NCBI GenBank assembly: GCA_963839095.1 | Contig: CAWIUF010000018.1 | Location: 62,001-126,000, forward strand | Origin: Palsa-504 sp963839095 | GTDB lineage: Bacteria > Actinomycetota > Actinomycetes > Streptosporangiales > Streptosporangiaceae | Direction of reading: 5' to 3' | DNA: 64,000 nt | Shown: positions 44,256-53,032 of the stretch, one piece after another | Layout: each line of letters begins with the position of its first letter | How positions within the stretch are numbered: the first letter of the stretch is position 1 | Position numbers and translations under genes: made by a program | Notes under the pieces: model-generated | The model's input: the letters and a program-made list of their open reading frames with translations, nothing else | Told to the model about the DNA's origin: nothing | Databases searched by the model: none

Positions 44256-45149
44256 TTAGGGCAGAACCGGTTCCTGGCGGTTGCGGACGGCGTTGTAGAC
44301 GGTGGCGGGGACGTGCAGCCGGGGATCGTCCGCGTAGGCCGCCGCCAGCCCGGTGAACGCAGCGTCGGGGTCGCCGGTGAGCCCGGCCAGCCGGTCGAAC
44401 AGCGCGATGAGGCCGTCGCCGATGGTCTCGTCCGGGGCGGGCATGGCACCCCACACGTCCCAGGGCAGCATCTCCATGCTGGCGAGCGCGGCCACGTCAC
44501 GCAGCAGGTTGGCGGCGATCCACCAGTAGCCGCCCTCGTTCATGAAGCTCAGCCCGAACCGGTCCGGGTCCGCGCCGCCGTCACGGCACAGCCGCCACGC
44601 GTCACCCGCCACCAGGAACTTGTCGCGCGGCACGTCGGTCAGGTCGAAGTCGACGTCGAACAGCTTGAGCTGGACGTCGTCGATCTGGGTGTCGGCCAGC
44701 TTCCAGGCTCCGGCGGCCTCGTCCCAGTATTCGCAGACCCAGTGGTCCTCGAAGGTGCCGGTGCCGAAGTAGCCGCCGAACCCGCACCGGGCCCGGGCGG
44801 GTATGCCCTGCGCGCGCAGCATGGCGACGGCGAGCACGGTGAAGTGACGGCAGTTGCCCGCCAGCCGGGCGGCCGGCTCACGGGCGGTGGTGAGCGGCCT
44901 GCCGTCCATGGCCATCAGCTGGCCGAGCAGCGCGGCCACCGGGCGCAGGTGCACGCTGGCCCGGCGCTCGTCGGTCAGCGTGACCCCGTACGCGCCCGCG
45001 ATGTGCTCGTGGATCAGCAGCCCGTGACCGACCCCGGCCAGGCCCGCGATGCCCCGGGGGAGGCCGGCCAGCAGCGGGCCGTATGCTCCCGGCGCCGTCA
45101 TGACGCCGGGCTCGAGGTAGTGGCCGGCCGCGATTTCCTGACTGGGCAT
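44256..45149 (-). CDS. Transglutaminase-like domain protein
   Basis: A 297-residue protein with a transglutaminase/papain-like core. The catalytic Cys is in LAGNCRHFTVLAVAMLRAQGIPARARCGFGGYF, the His in FEDHWVCEYWDEAAGAWKLADTQID, and the Asp follows in the same segment. The rest is helical. There is no signal peptide. The ATG at 45149 is preceded by GGAAGGAG, which overrides the much longer open frame to 46160 (antisense to the methyltransferase). Such cytoplasmic forms are more often peptidases than cross-linkers. It is probably co-transcribed with the glutaminyl cyclase. Confidence 0.87.
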   Translation of the reverse strand: MPSQEIAAGHYLEPGVMTAPGAYGPLLAGLPRGIAGLAGVGHGLLIHEHIAGAYGVTLTDERRASVHLRPVAALLGQLMAMDGRPLTTAREPAARLAGNCRHFTVLAVAMLRAQGIPARARCGFGGYFGTGTFEDHWVCEYWDEAAGAWKLADTQIDDVQLKLFDVDFDLTDVPRDKFLVAGDAWRLCRDGGADPDRFGLSFMNEGGYWWIAANLLRDVAALASMEMLPWDVWGAMPAPDETIGDGLIALFDRLAGLTGDPDAAFTGLAAAYADDPRLHVPATVYNAVRNRQEPVLP

Positions 45150-45227
45150 GGGTCTCCTTCCGGCGGGGCGTTCCGCCCGATTATGACGTCCGGTCCGGCC
45201 CGGGATCATCGGTGCGATACTGGCCCG

Positions 45228-46025
45228 GTGCATACGGAGGAAGAGCGCGAGCAGTTGCGGCGGACGTTCGACCAGGCCGCCGGACAGTACGACCGGGTGC
45301 GGCCGGATTATCCCGAGGCGCTGTTCGACGATCTCGTCACGCTGGCCGGCCTGAAGCCCGGCGATCACCTGGTCGAGGTCGGGTGCGCGACCGGCAAGGC
45401 GACCCGGCCGCTGGCCCGGCGCGGGTTCCGGATCACCTGCGTCGAGCTCGGCGGCGAGCTGGCCGCGGTCGCCCGGCAGAACCTGGCCGGGTTCGAGGTG
45501 GAGATCGTGCAGGGCCAGTTCGAGCAGTGGCAGCCGGACGAGCCGGCCAGCCTGGTGTACGCGGCCACCGCCTGGCACTGGATCGATCCCGCCGTCCGCT
45601 ACGAGCGGGCCTGGCGGGCGCTGCGCCCCGGCGGTCACCTGGCCTTCTGGGAGGCCACGCACGTGTTCGCGGACGGGGGCGACCCGTTCTTCGACGAGAT
45701 CCAGGACATCTACGACGAGATCGGCGAGGGGATGCCGGCCGGCTGGGTGTCGCCGCGGGCCGGCGAGCTGCCTGACGACCGGGCCGGGATCGAGGCCAGC
45801 GGGCTGTTCGAGGTGACCGGGGTCCGCCAGTACGACTGGGAGCGGGCCTATTCCGCCGAGGAGTACATCGGGCTGCTCAGCACGTTCTCCGGGCACATCG
45901 CCATGGCGGAGTGGAAGCGCCAGCGGCTGTACGGCGAGATCAGGCGGCGGCTGTCGCTGCGCCGGGACCACTCGGTGCGGCGGCACTGGGGTGCCGTCCT
46001 GCAGGTCGCCCGGCGCAAAGACTAG
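45228..46025 (+). CDS. Class I SAM-dependent methyltransferase
   Basis: A 265-residue methyltransferase. After FDQAAGQYDRVRPDYPEALFDDL comes motif I HLVEVGCATGKATRPLARRG, an acidic loop CVELGGELAAVARQNL, motif IV VYAATAWHWIDPAVRYERAWRALRPGGHLAFWE. This set is typical of the UbiE/trans-aconitate-type small-molecule methyltransferases. The GTG at 45228 lies 78 bp from the divergent transglutaminase start. Substrate unknown. The end is 34 bp from the convergent rho stop. Confidence 0.88.
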   Translation: MHTEEEREQLRRTFDQAAGQYDRVRPDYPEALFDDLVTLAGLKPGDHLVEVGCATGKATRPLARRGFRITCVELGGELAAVARQNLAGFEVEIVQGQFEQWQPDEPASLVYAATAWHWIDPAVRYERAWRALRPGGHLAFWEATHVFADGGDPFFDEIQDIYDEIGEGMPAGWVSPRAGELPDDRAGIEASGLFEVTGVRQYDWERAYSAEEYIGLLSTFSGHIAMAEWKRQRLYGEIRRRLSLRRDHSVRRHWGAVLQVARRKD

Positions 46026-46059
46026 GGGCGGGAGCCCCGCGGCGCGAAGGCTACGGATC

Positions 46060-47211
46060 TCAGCTGGCCCGCTGGACCTGGCTGAGGAACTCCGGGTTGG
46101 ACGCGGTGTCCCTGGTCTTGTCCAGGAGCAGTTCGAGGGCCTGCTGGGAATCCAGGGCACCGAGGGCGCGGCGCAGCGTGCCGACGGCCCGGTACTCGTC
46201 CGGGTGCATCAGCAGCTCGTCGCGGCGGGTGCCGGAGGGCATGGCGTCGATAGCCGGGAAAATGCGCTTCTCGGCCAGCTCGCGGCGGAGCCGCAGTTCC
46301 ATGTTCCCGGTGCCCTTGAACTCCTCGAACAGCACGTCGTCGAGGCGGGAGCCGTTGTCCACCAGCGCGGTGGAGATGATGGTGAGGGAGCCGCCCTCCT
46401 CGAGGTTGCGGGCGGCGCCGAGGAACCGGCGCGGCGGCTGCAGGGCGGAGGCCGCGACCCCGCCCGCGAGGGTCCGGCTGCTGGCCGGGGCGGCCAGGTT
46501 GTAGGCGCGGCCCAGGCGGGTGAGGGAATCGAGCAGGACCACCACGTCGGCGCCGGCTTCGACCATGCGCTTGGCGCGCTCGATGGCCAGCTCGGCGACC
46601 CGGATGTGATCCTCGGAGTCCTGGTCGAAGGTGGAGTAGACGACCTCGCCGCGGATCGAGCGGCGCAGCTCGGTGACCTCCTCGGGCCGCTCGCCGACGA
46701 GCACCACCATGAGCTTGATCTCGGGGTGGCTGTTCGCGATCGCGGTAGCGATCGCCTGCAGGATCATGGTCTTGCCGGCCTTGGGCGGGGCCACGATGAG
46801 CCCGCGCTGGCCCTTGCCGATCGGGGCGACCAGGTCGATGATCCGGGCCGTGGCCGACGGGTTCCCCTCCTCCAGCCGCAGCCGTTCGTCGGGGTAAGTC
46901 GGGGTCAGCTCGTCGAAGTGCGGGCGGGACTGACCGGGCGGCCGCCCGTTGACCGTGTCCACCCGGGCTAGCGGGCGGTACTTGGCCCGGTTTTTGCCGG
47001 GGACGGCTTCGGGGCGCGCCGCGCCCTCGACCCAGTCCCCCGTCCTGAGCCCGTACTGCCGGATCTGCCCGGCCGAGACGTAGACGTCACCGGCGCTGCG
47101 CCGGTAGCCGGCGGTGCGTACGAACGCATGGCCGTCGGCCAGCTCGACGAGGCCGGATACCGCGACCGCCGAGGCGTCGGGAGGTGCTGATTCTTGCAAT
47201 ATCGCTGTCAT
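46060..47211 (-). CDS. rho: Short transcription termination factor Rho (paralogue type)
   Basis: A 383-residue Rho. It starts almost at the RNA-binding OB fold (LVELADGHAFVRTAGYRRSAGDVYVSAGQIRQYGLRTGD, residues 21-59), so the N-terminal helical Rho_N domain and the long acidic/basic insert of main actinobacterial Rho are missing. The ATPase core is complete: GLIVAPPKAGKT (P-loop 137-148), VVVLLDSLTRLGRAYN, FKGTGNMELRLRRELAEKRIFPAID. In the segment normally VDERPEEV it reads VGERPEEV, so the position equal to E. coli Asp210 is Gly. ATG 47211 follows AGAAGGAG at a good distance; the longer frame to 47418 is also open. Probably a second Rho. Confidence 0.9.
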   Translation of the reverse strand: MTAILQESAPPDASAVAVSGLVELADGHAFVRTAGYRRSAGDVYVSAGQIRQYGLRTGDWVEGAARPEAVPGKNRAKYRPLARVDTVNGRPPGQSRPHFDELTPTYPDERLRLEEGNPSATARIIDLVAPIGKGQRGLIVAPPKAGKTMILQAIATAIANSHPEIKLMVVLVGERPEEVTELRRSIRGEVVYSTFDQDSEDHIRVAELAIERAKRMVEAGADVVVLLDSLTRLGRAYNLAAPASSRTLAGGVAASALQPPRRFLGAARNLEEGGSLTIISTALVDNGSRLDDVLFEEFKGTGNMELRLRRELAEKRIFPAIDAMPSGTRRDELLMHPDEYRAVGTLRRALGALDSQQALELLLDKTRDTASNPEFLSQVQRAS

Positions 47212-47467
47212 GGGTAAAACTCCTTCTGATGGAAAGCGAAGAGATGGGATGCTGAATTCATGCATGCGGAAAGAACCATCTAGCCGGGTAAGAAGGCCAG
47301 CTAGGAGGCCGGAACTGACTCCGGTGAGAGATCTTTTCTGCTCGACGTCAGCGATGCGACGGAGCTGAAGATTACGGCCGCTGAAAGCCGTGGGCCCGCA
47401 TGAACGAGCATCAGTCAATAAGTGACTGTAGCCGGTAACAAGTAAATTCGCCAGTTAATTCCGCACG
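47212..47467. other. Long AT-richer leader upstream of rho
   Basis: About 255 bp with lower GC than its surroundings and no independent gene. On the minus strand it runs into rho with stacked in-frame ATG codons (for example one at about 47265 beginning MHEFSIPS). It may be a regulatory leader; no clear terminator hairpin was found. Confidence 0.4.
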
Positions 47468-48043
47468 CTACCGGAAGATCAGCAGGTTGCCGCCGCCGAG
47501 GTAATCGAGGAGGTCGTCGTCGAGGCGGCGGGCGATGACCCGCCGGCCGTACGGCGCGCCGGACGCGTCGGCGAACACCCGGTCCGCCGCGTCCAGGAAG
47601 ACCTGGACGACCTGGCGTCCGTCGGGGTGCGGGGCGGACAGCAGCGCGCCCGCCTTGACACGCGGGTCCCCGGGACGCTGGCCGGCGAAGAAGGCGGTCA
47701 CGTCGCGCAGGGTCAGCGTATCGACCGCAGCCGGTCGCGGCTGCTCTGGCGGCTCGGTGAAGGCCGCGATGAGCTGGCCGGGCACGGCTGGGTCGGTGAC
47801 CGGCAGACCAGGCTCGGTAACCGGAGGGCCGGGGTCAGTGACTCGAGAGCCGGGGTCAGTGACCTGGGGATCCGGGGAAGTGACCGGAGGGCCGGAGGCG
47901 CGATCGCCTGACTCCCCGGCCGCATTCCCGGGTGAGCGCGCGCGGAAGAACCTCATCGCGCCTCCCGCCGGAGAGCGCGATCCCGCTCCCTTAATGCTGT
48001 CGCCATCGGCAGCTGGCCCTCCCCTGTCCAGACTGGCCGTCAT
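47468..48043 (-). CDS. Hypothetical protein with VTDPG repeats
   Basis: A protein of up to 191 residues; a start at ATG 47956 (MRFFRARSPGN), with GGGAGG just upstream, is at least as likely. The middle is five 7-residue repeats of the form PPVTxPG made by a 21-bp minisatellite. The C-terminal 90 residues (TLTLRDVTAFFAGQRPGDPRVKAGALLSAPHPDGRQVVQVFLDAADRVFADASGAPYGRRVIARRLDDDLLDYLGGGNLLIFR in outline) look like a compact alpha/beta domain that I do not recognise. It lies between rho and a formate dehydrogenase scar. No signal peptide. Function unknown. Confidence 0.55.
   Translation of the reverse strand: MTASLDRGGPAADGDSIKGAGSRSPAGGAMRFFRARSPGNAAGESGDRASGPPVTSPDPQVTDPGSRVTDPGPPVTEPGLPVTDPAVPGQLIAAFTEPPEQPRPAAVDTLTLRDVTAFFAGQRPGDPRVKAGALLSAPHPDGRQVVQVFLDAADRVFADASGAPYGRRVIARRLDDDLLDYLGGGNLLIFR
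47795..47899. repeat. 21-bp minisatellite, five units
   Basis: Five consecutive 21-bp units start at 47795, 47816, 47837, 47858 and 47879. Each carries a GTGAC or GTAAC core (AGTGACCGGAGGGCCGG type). The period is a multiple of three, so the repeat encodes a seven-residue motif in the minus-strand gene. Confidence 0.88.
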
Positions 48044-48206
48044 GTCCCAGTATCACGAGTGAAGCGACCGAGCCGCCAGGGTCAGTTGTGTCGGGCGAGA
48101 TAGAAGAAATGGTCAGTTATGACCGGGTTGCGAGGCAATTGCGTCAGTGGGACCAGCGGTGGACGCGCGCGTACGCAGGCTCAGCGGCGGGCCGCAGGTA
48201 CCCGAG

Positions 48207-48352
48207 TCAGCGGCGGGCGCGCTGCGGCACGATCGTGTACTTGGGGTCCCGGGCCGAGGCCAGGCCCGCTTCGAAGACGCCGTACCTGGTCAGCGCCGAG
48301 GCCGCCAGCAGCGACGCGCCCGCCAGCGCGGAGACGACACGGCGGCGCCGGC
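48207..48352 (-). pseudogene. C-terminal fragment of an NrfD-like membrane subunit
   Basis: The last 45-48 codons of a polysulfide-reductase/NrfD-type subunit: VVSALAGASLLAASALTRYGVFEAGLASARDPKYTIVPQR and a TGA at 48207-48209. The ASARDPKYTVVPQR ending is characteristic of NrfD proteins encoded after a formate dehydrogenase alpha and Fe-S subunit. Everything upstream of the last TM helix is missing; the fragment is joined directly to an fdh alpha N-terminal piece. Confidence 0.8.
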
Positions 48353-48690
48353 GAACCCGAGGGTCCGCCGGGTCCGGTTCCCGTCCACCTCCCACTGCCA
48401 GCCATGACGGCGGGCGGCCAGCACCGGTCGGCGATCATGTCCATCGCCGTATCCAGGTCCAGGTCCTCAAATTCGGTACCGAACGGGCGGCGGTACTTCA
48501 CTTGTACTCGCGCGAGCCCCCGGTGGTGAGCTGCAGACTGGCGGACCCCTTCGGGCACAGGCGACCGCGGCTGACTGGCGAGTCAGGATCGCCCTCGATC
48601 TGGACAACTTTCTCGTCCTTCACGAAAACGTTCTGGCCGCAGCCCACCGATCCGCCGCCTGGATCCCAGGGCGCCACACTACCGATGCCG
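48346..48690 (-). pseudogene. N-terminal fragment of a membrane-type formate dehydrogenase alpha subunit
   Basis: In three short frames the minus strand encodes consecutive pieces of an FdnG/FdoG-like molybdoenzyme: GCGQNVFVKDEKVVQIEGDPDSPVSRGRLCPKGSASLQLTTG, then KYRRPFGTEFEDLDLDTAMDMIADR, then HGWQWEVDGNRTRRTLGFA. Order and spacing match the first 150 residues of such enzymes, then homology ends abruptly at about 48350 where the NrfD tail begins. The extreme N-terminus with the first cluster cysteines is also missing. One internal deletion of several kb would explain this. Confidence 0.8.
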
Positions 48691-48692
48691 GG

Positions 48693-50619
48693 TCAGCCTA
48701 AACGCAGGCGGCGTCCCGTTTCCTTGGTCGAGTAACCGCCGAGCTCCTCGACCGACGCCTTGAACCGGTCTGACTGCAGCAGCGACCACAGGGGTGCGAG
48801 CTGCGGGGAATCCATCGCCCCGGGCGCGACGACCAGGTCGTACGGCTCGGTGGCGAGCGGCACGAAATCCAGACCGAAGGCGCGCGCGGCGGCCATGATC
48901 CCCATTCCCGCGTCGGCCCGGCCGGAGGCGATCGCGGCGGCCACCGCCAGGTGCGTCGGCTCTTCCCGGGCGTATCCCTCGACCGAGGACGGCGCGATCG
49001 ACAGCTGCCCGAGCATGACGTCCAGCAGCACCCGGGTCCCGGCGCCGCGCTGCCGGTTCACGTACCGGACGCCGGGACGGCCGACGTCAGCCAGCCCTGC
49101 GATCCCCAGCGGGTTCCCGGTCGCCACGATCAGCCCCTGCGACCGCTCTACCAGCCGCACCACGGCCACGTCGGGGCTGGCCGCGCCGAATACCCGGTCC
49201 ACGTACGGCAGCGTGTACTCGCCGGTTTCCGGGTCGAGCAGGTGCGACCCGGCGATGTGGCACAGCCCGTCGCGCAGGGCGACCAGGCCGCCGAGCGACC
49301 CGACGTTCGACGACGCGAGCGTGACCAGCGGGTCGTCGGCGCGCAGCGCGGAGGACGCGAGGTCGAGCACCAGGTCGTGCGACCCGATCGCCACGATGGT
49401 GCGCGCGATCTCGTCGGGTCCGCGCAGCAACTCGACCGCGACGGACGAACCCGCGTGATGTCCCTCCACTCCGGTCGGCACGACGAGCAGCCCGTCCGCG
49501 CGGACCAGCGACGTCAGCACGCCGGCCCCGCGCGGCAGCGGCGTCGCCACCAGCGACCCGCCGACGGACCCGAGGCGGACCCGCACCCAGTCGTCCATGC
49601 CGAGCGGCGACGCGAGCTTACGGGCCAGCCGGGCCGTCACCCGCGGCCGCTGGCGGGGCGGGGCGCCGGAGAGTTCCGCCAGCAGCGGCACCGCGAAGAT
49701 GTCGAACGTCAGCGCCGCCGACACCGGGTAGCCGGGGGCTCCGAGGACCGGCGTGCGCTCGACCACTCCCAGCACGACCGGGTGCCCGGGCCGGACGGCC
49801 ACCCCGTGCACGGCCAGCGTGCCCTGCGACGCCACCACCCGCGCCGTGTAGTCGTCCCGCCCGGCGCTGGACCCGGCGATCACGATCAGCAGGTCGCACC
49901 CGGCGGCGGCCGCCTTCACGGCCGCCGCGATCCGGGCCGGGTCGTCCGGCTCGATCGGCAGGACCCGCGCCTCGCAGCCGATCTCCCGGGCCTGCTCCGC
50001 GAGCATCAGCGAGTTCGTGTCGAGGATCTCGCCCGGGCCGAGCTCGGCGCCGATCGGCCGCACCTCGTCCCCGGTGGGCAGGACGAAGACGAGGGGCTTG
50101 CGCCGGACCGTCAGCCGCGTCTGCCCGGCCGCGGCCGCGGCCGCCAGGTCGACGGCCCGCAGCCGGTGCCCTTCGGGCAGCAGCAGCTCACTCGCGCTGA
50201 CGTCTTCGCCGATCGACCGGACATGCTGGTACGGGGGAACGGCGGCGCGCAGCTCGGCCTGGCCGGCGTCGTCGTAGTGGACGTGCTCGCGCATGACCAC
50301 CGCGTCGCGTCCGTCGGGCATCGGGTCGCCGGTGTCCACGACGTCGTAGGCGCCCGGCACGAGCCAGGCCGGCGTGGTCTCGCTGGCGCCGAGCGTGTCG
50401 GCGGAGCGGACGGCGATACCGTCCATGGCGGCGGCGTCGAACGGCGGCGAGGACCGGACGGCCCACACCGGGACGGCCGTGACGAGCCCGGCGGCCTCGG
50501 CGAGGGGCACGGTGACGACGGGCAGCCGGTCCGGGCAGCCCGGCGGCCTCGCGGGCGGCGCGCCAGGCGGCCAGGGCCTGCGCGGCCGGCACGTCCTTGA
50601 CGAACGGGCTGTCATGCAT
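48693..50619 (-). CDS. MoeA-like molybdenum insertase fused to a binding-protein domain (frameshifted)
   Basis: About 641 residues. The N-terminal 400 are MoeA: PPFDAAAMDGIAVRSADT, VVDTGDPMPDGRDAVVMREHV, GEDVSASELLLPEGHRLRAVDLAAAAAAG, PTGDEVRPIG, IVIAGSSAGRDDYTARV and LGAPGYPVSAALTFDIF. The C-terminal 220 are a periplasmic-binding-protein-like domain (ASSNVGSLGGLVALRDGLCHIAGSHLLDPETGEY...RGAGTRVLLDVML) of the kind fused to MoeA in some actinomycetes and archaea, thought to sense molybdate or a tungsten/molybdenum ligand. The ATG at 50619 (MHDSPFVKDV) is in a different frame from the body; one extra G near 50537 explains it. It overlaps the preceding moeA stop. Confidence 0.9.
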
Positions 50620-51848
50620 ACAGGACCACGTTAACCTCGCTGCCCGCGTCGAGCCCGGTGGCCTCTTCCGGGATCACGATGTAGCCGTCGGCCGTCGTCA
50701 GGACCGACAGCAGCGCCGACGACGCCGAACACCGGCACCGCCACGCCGTCGCTGACCGTCACCTGGACGACGTCGAGCCGCCCGGTCGCCGACGCGAGAT
50801 CGCGGGACAGCCGGGCCCGGGCCGAAGGTTCCGGCGGCGGCACCGTGCAGCCGCCGACCAGCCGGACGACCGGCATCCCGATCAGCCGGAACACCACGAG
50901 CGCCGAACGCGGGTTGCCGGGCAGCCCGATGACGGGCACCCCCGCGCATTCGGCCAGCAAGGTGGGCTTGCCCGGCTTGATGGCCAGGCCGTGGCACCAG
51001 ATGCCGGGCTCGCCGAGCCGGGCGACGGCGTTCGCGGTCTCGTCCCGGGTGCCGACCGACGACCCGGCCGAGATCACGATCACGTCGCTGGCCGGCAGGG
51101 CGTCGCGCAGTGCTTGCTCTAGCGGGCCCGGGTCGTCGGGCATGATGCCGCCGAAGACCGGCTCGCCGCCCGCGTCCGCGACCAGCGCGGCCAGCGCGGC
51201 GGCGGTCGCGTCGCGGACCTGTCCCGGTTTCAGCTCCGGGGTGCCCGCCGGGACCACCTCGTCGCCGGTGGAGAAGATCGTCACCACCGGCTTAGCGTGC
51301 ACTGTCACGGACGTCACGCCCGCGGCGGCGAGCATCCCCAGGTCCTGGGGGCGAAGCGGCCGCCCGCGGCCGGCGATCTCGTCGCCGATCCTGGCGTCCT
51401 CGTCGGCCCGGACGATGCCCTCACCGGGCGCGACCGGCCGGACCACCTCGATCGTGCCGGGCATCACTTCGGCGGTGTACTCGATCATCACAACCGCGTC
51501 CGCGCCGGCCGGGATGACGCCGCCGGTCGGCATGGCGATCGCGCCGCCGGGAGTCACCGCCGACTCGGGCTCCGCGCCCATGCTGACGGCGCCGGTGACG
51601 GTGAGATAGCCCGGCAGGCCCTCGGAGACGCCATAGGTGTCGGCGGCGCGGACGGCGTACCCGTCGACAGTGGAACGCGGGAACCCGGGCAGCGGGTGCG
51701 GCGCGGTGACCGGCGCGCCCGGCACCCGGCGCAGCGCCAGGGGCAGCGGCACGCTCTCGGTCCGGGTGCGCCGCCCCGGACGGAAGCCGGCCAGGGCCTG
51801 CGCGACGGTCCGGGTGGTGAAGAACTCCCGCGAGGTCGCGTCAGCCAT
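50612..51848 (-). CDS. moeA: Molybdopterin molybdenumtransferase MoeA (frameshifted tail)
   Basis: About 412 residues. It inserts molybdate into adenylylated molybdopterin. Motifs: PHPLPGFPRSTVDGYAVRAADT, MPTGGVIPAGADAVVMIEYT, GEGIVRADEDARIGDEIAGRGRPLRPQDLGMLAAAG, FSTGDEVVPAG, VISAGSSVGTRDETANAV and GLPGNPRSALVVFRLIG. After VPVFGV a one-base shift near 50716 restores SALLSVLTTADGYIVIPEEATGLDAGSEVNVVLYA to the TGA at 50612. The ATG start at 51848 overlaps the nuoF-like stop in an ATGGCTGA junction and has GGAGG upstream. It belongs to the formate dehydrogenase operon. Confidence 0.93.
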
Positions 51849-53010
51849 GGTCCTCCGCGAGACCCCCGTTCCTCCGCGAGCCGCAGCACGCTCATCACCG
51901 GGCCGAGGGCGACCTGGCCGAGCCCGCAGATCGAGGTGCGGCGCATGACCTCGGCGAGGTCACGGACGTCGCCGTCCACCTGGGCGGGACCGCCGCCCGC
52001 GCCGAGCACCCCGGTCAGGATGACGTGCGCCTTGGCCGACCCGACCCGGCACGGCACGCACTTGCCGCACGACTCGTCGCGGAAGAACCGCAAGACGTTG
52101 ACGGCGGCGGCGAGCAGGTCGGTGCCTTCGGCCATGACGACCATGGCGCCGGACCCCAGCATGGAACCCGCCGCCTGCAGCGTGCCGAAGTCCAGTTCGG
52201 TATCCAGCTGATCCGGCCCGATGAAGTTGGAGGACGCGCCGCCCGGCTGGATGGCGCCCAGGCGCCGGCCGCCCGCGACCCCGCCGGCCAGGTCGAGCAG
52301 CTCACGGACGGTGGTGCCCATCGGGACGCAGTACACGCCGGGCCGTTCGACGTGGCCGGAGACGGCGAAGAACTTCAGGCCCGCGTGCTCGCCCCGGCCC
52401 TGCGCCTGCCACCACGGCGCGCCCCGGACGGCGATGACCGGGATGTGGGCGAACGTCTCGACCGAGTTCATCAGCGTCGGCTTGCCGTGCAGGCCGTAGG
52501 TGCCGGGGAACGGCGGCTTGTTCCGCGGCTCGCCGCGGTGTCCTTCCATGCACTCGATGAGGGCCGACTCCTCGCCGAGGATGTACCCGCCCGGTGAGGT
52601 GAACACCTCGACCGACAGCCGCCGGCCGGAGCCGCCCGCATCGGGGCCGATCAGGCCGGTCTCTCGCAGGTGCTCGATCTCGTTCGCGGATGACCTGCTC
52701 TTCCGGGCCGTACTCGTGCCGGATGAAGACCCAGCCCTCCTCGGCGCCGACCGCCACCATGCCGAGCAGCATGCCCTCGAGCACCAGGTGCGGCTGGGTG
52801 GCGAGGATCTCCCGGTCCTTGAACGTGCCCGGCTCGGACTCGTCGGCGTTGCAGATCACGTACTGCGGGCGTGGCTTCCTGCGCCGCGACCAGGTCCCAT
52901 TTGCGGCCGGTGGGGAACCCGGCCCCGCCCATGCCGCGCAGCCCGGTGTCCTTCAGCGCGGCGATGATGCCCGCCGTGTCCAGGCGGCCAGCCAGCACGT
53001 CGCGGAGCAC
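51841..53010 (-). CDS. NuoF-like flavin subunit of formate dehydrogenase (frameshifts)
   Basis: About 400 residues in three frames. Piece 1: VLAGRLDTAGIIAALKDTGLRGMGGAGFPTGRKWDLVAAQE. Piece 2 (after a shift near 52870): YVICNADESEPGTFKDREIL...GWVFIRHEYGPEEQVIRE, the FMN site. Piece 3 (shift near 52687): SPGGYILGEESALIECMEGHRGEPRNKPPFPG, the NAD site, then DESCGKCVPCRVGS with the 4Fe-4S cysteines. A third slip in the GGGGG run near 51870 would give the expected end LAEERGLAEDHG, overlapping moeA. It passes electrons from formate dehydrogenase to NAD+. The N-terminus is uncertain: the frame can extend a little towards 53040 (NDPYSAPEDRYAVLRD). Confidence 0.88.
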
Positions 53011-53032
53011 CGCGTACCGGTCCTCCGGGGCG

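Noticed and set aside
43731..45227. Plus-strand open frame of nearly 500 codons before the methyltransferase
   Set aside because: It is antisense to the glutaminyl cyclase and transglutaminase genes, both of which have catalytic motifs; it is a high-GC shadow in frame with the real start at 45228.
47795..47899. Repeat array considered as CRISPR
   Set aside because: Units are contiguous 21-mers without spacers and are coding; no cas genes occur in the window.
48088..48735. Plus-strand frame (MSGEIEEMVSYDR...) over the formate dehydrogenase scar
   Set aside because: The beginning looks protein-like, but the rest is antisense to clear FdhG/NrfD fragments and has no recognisable domain.
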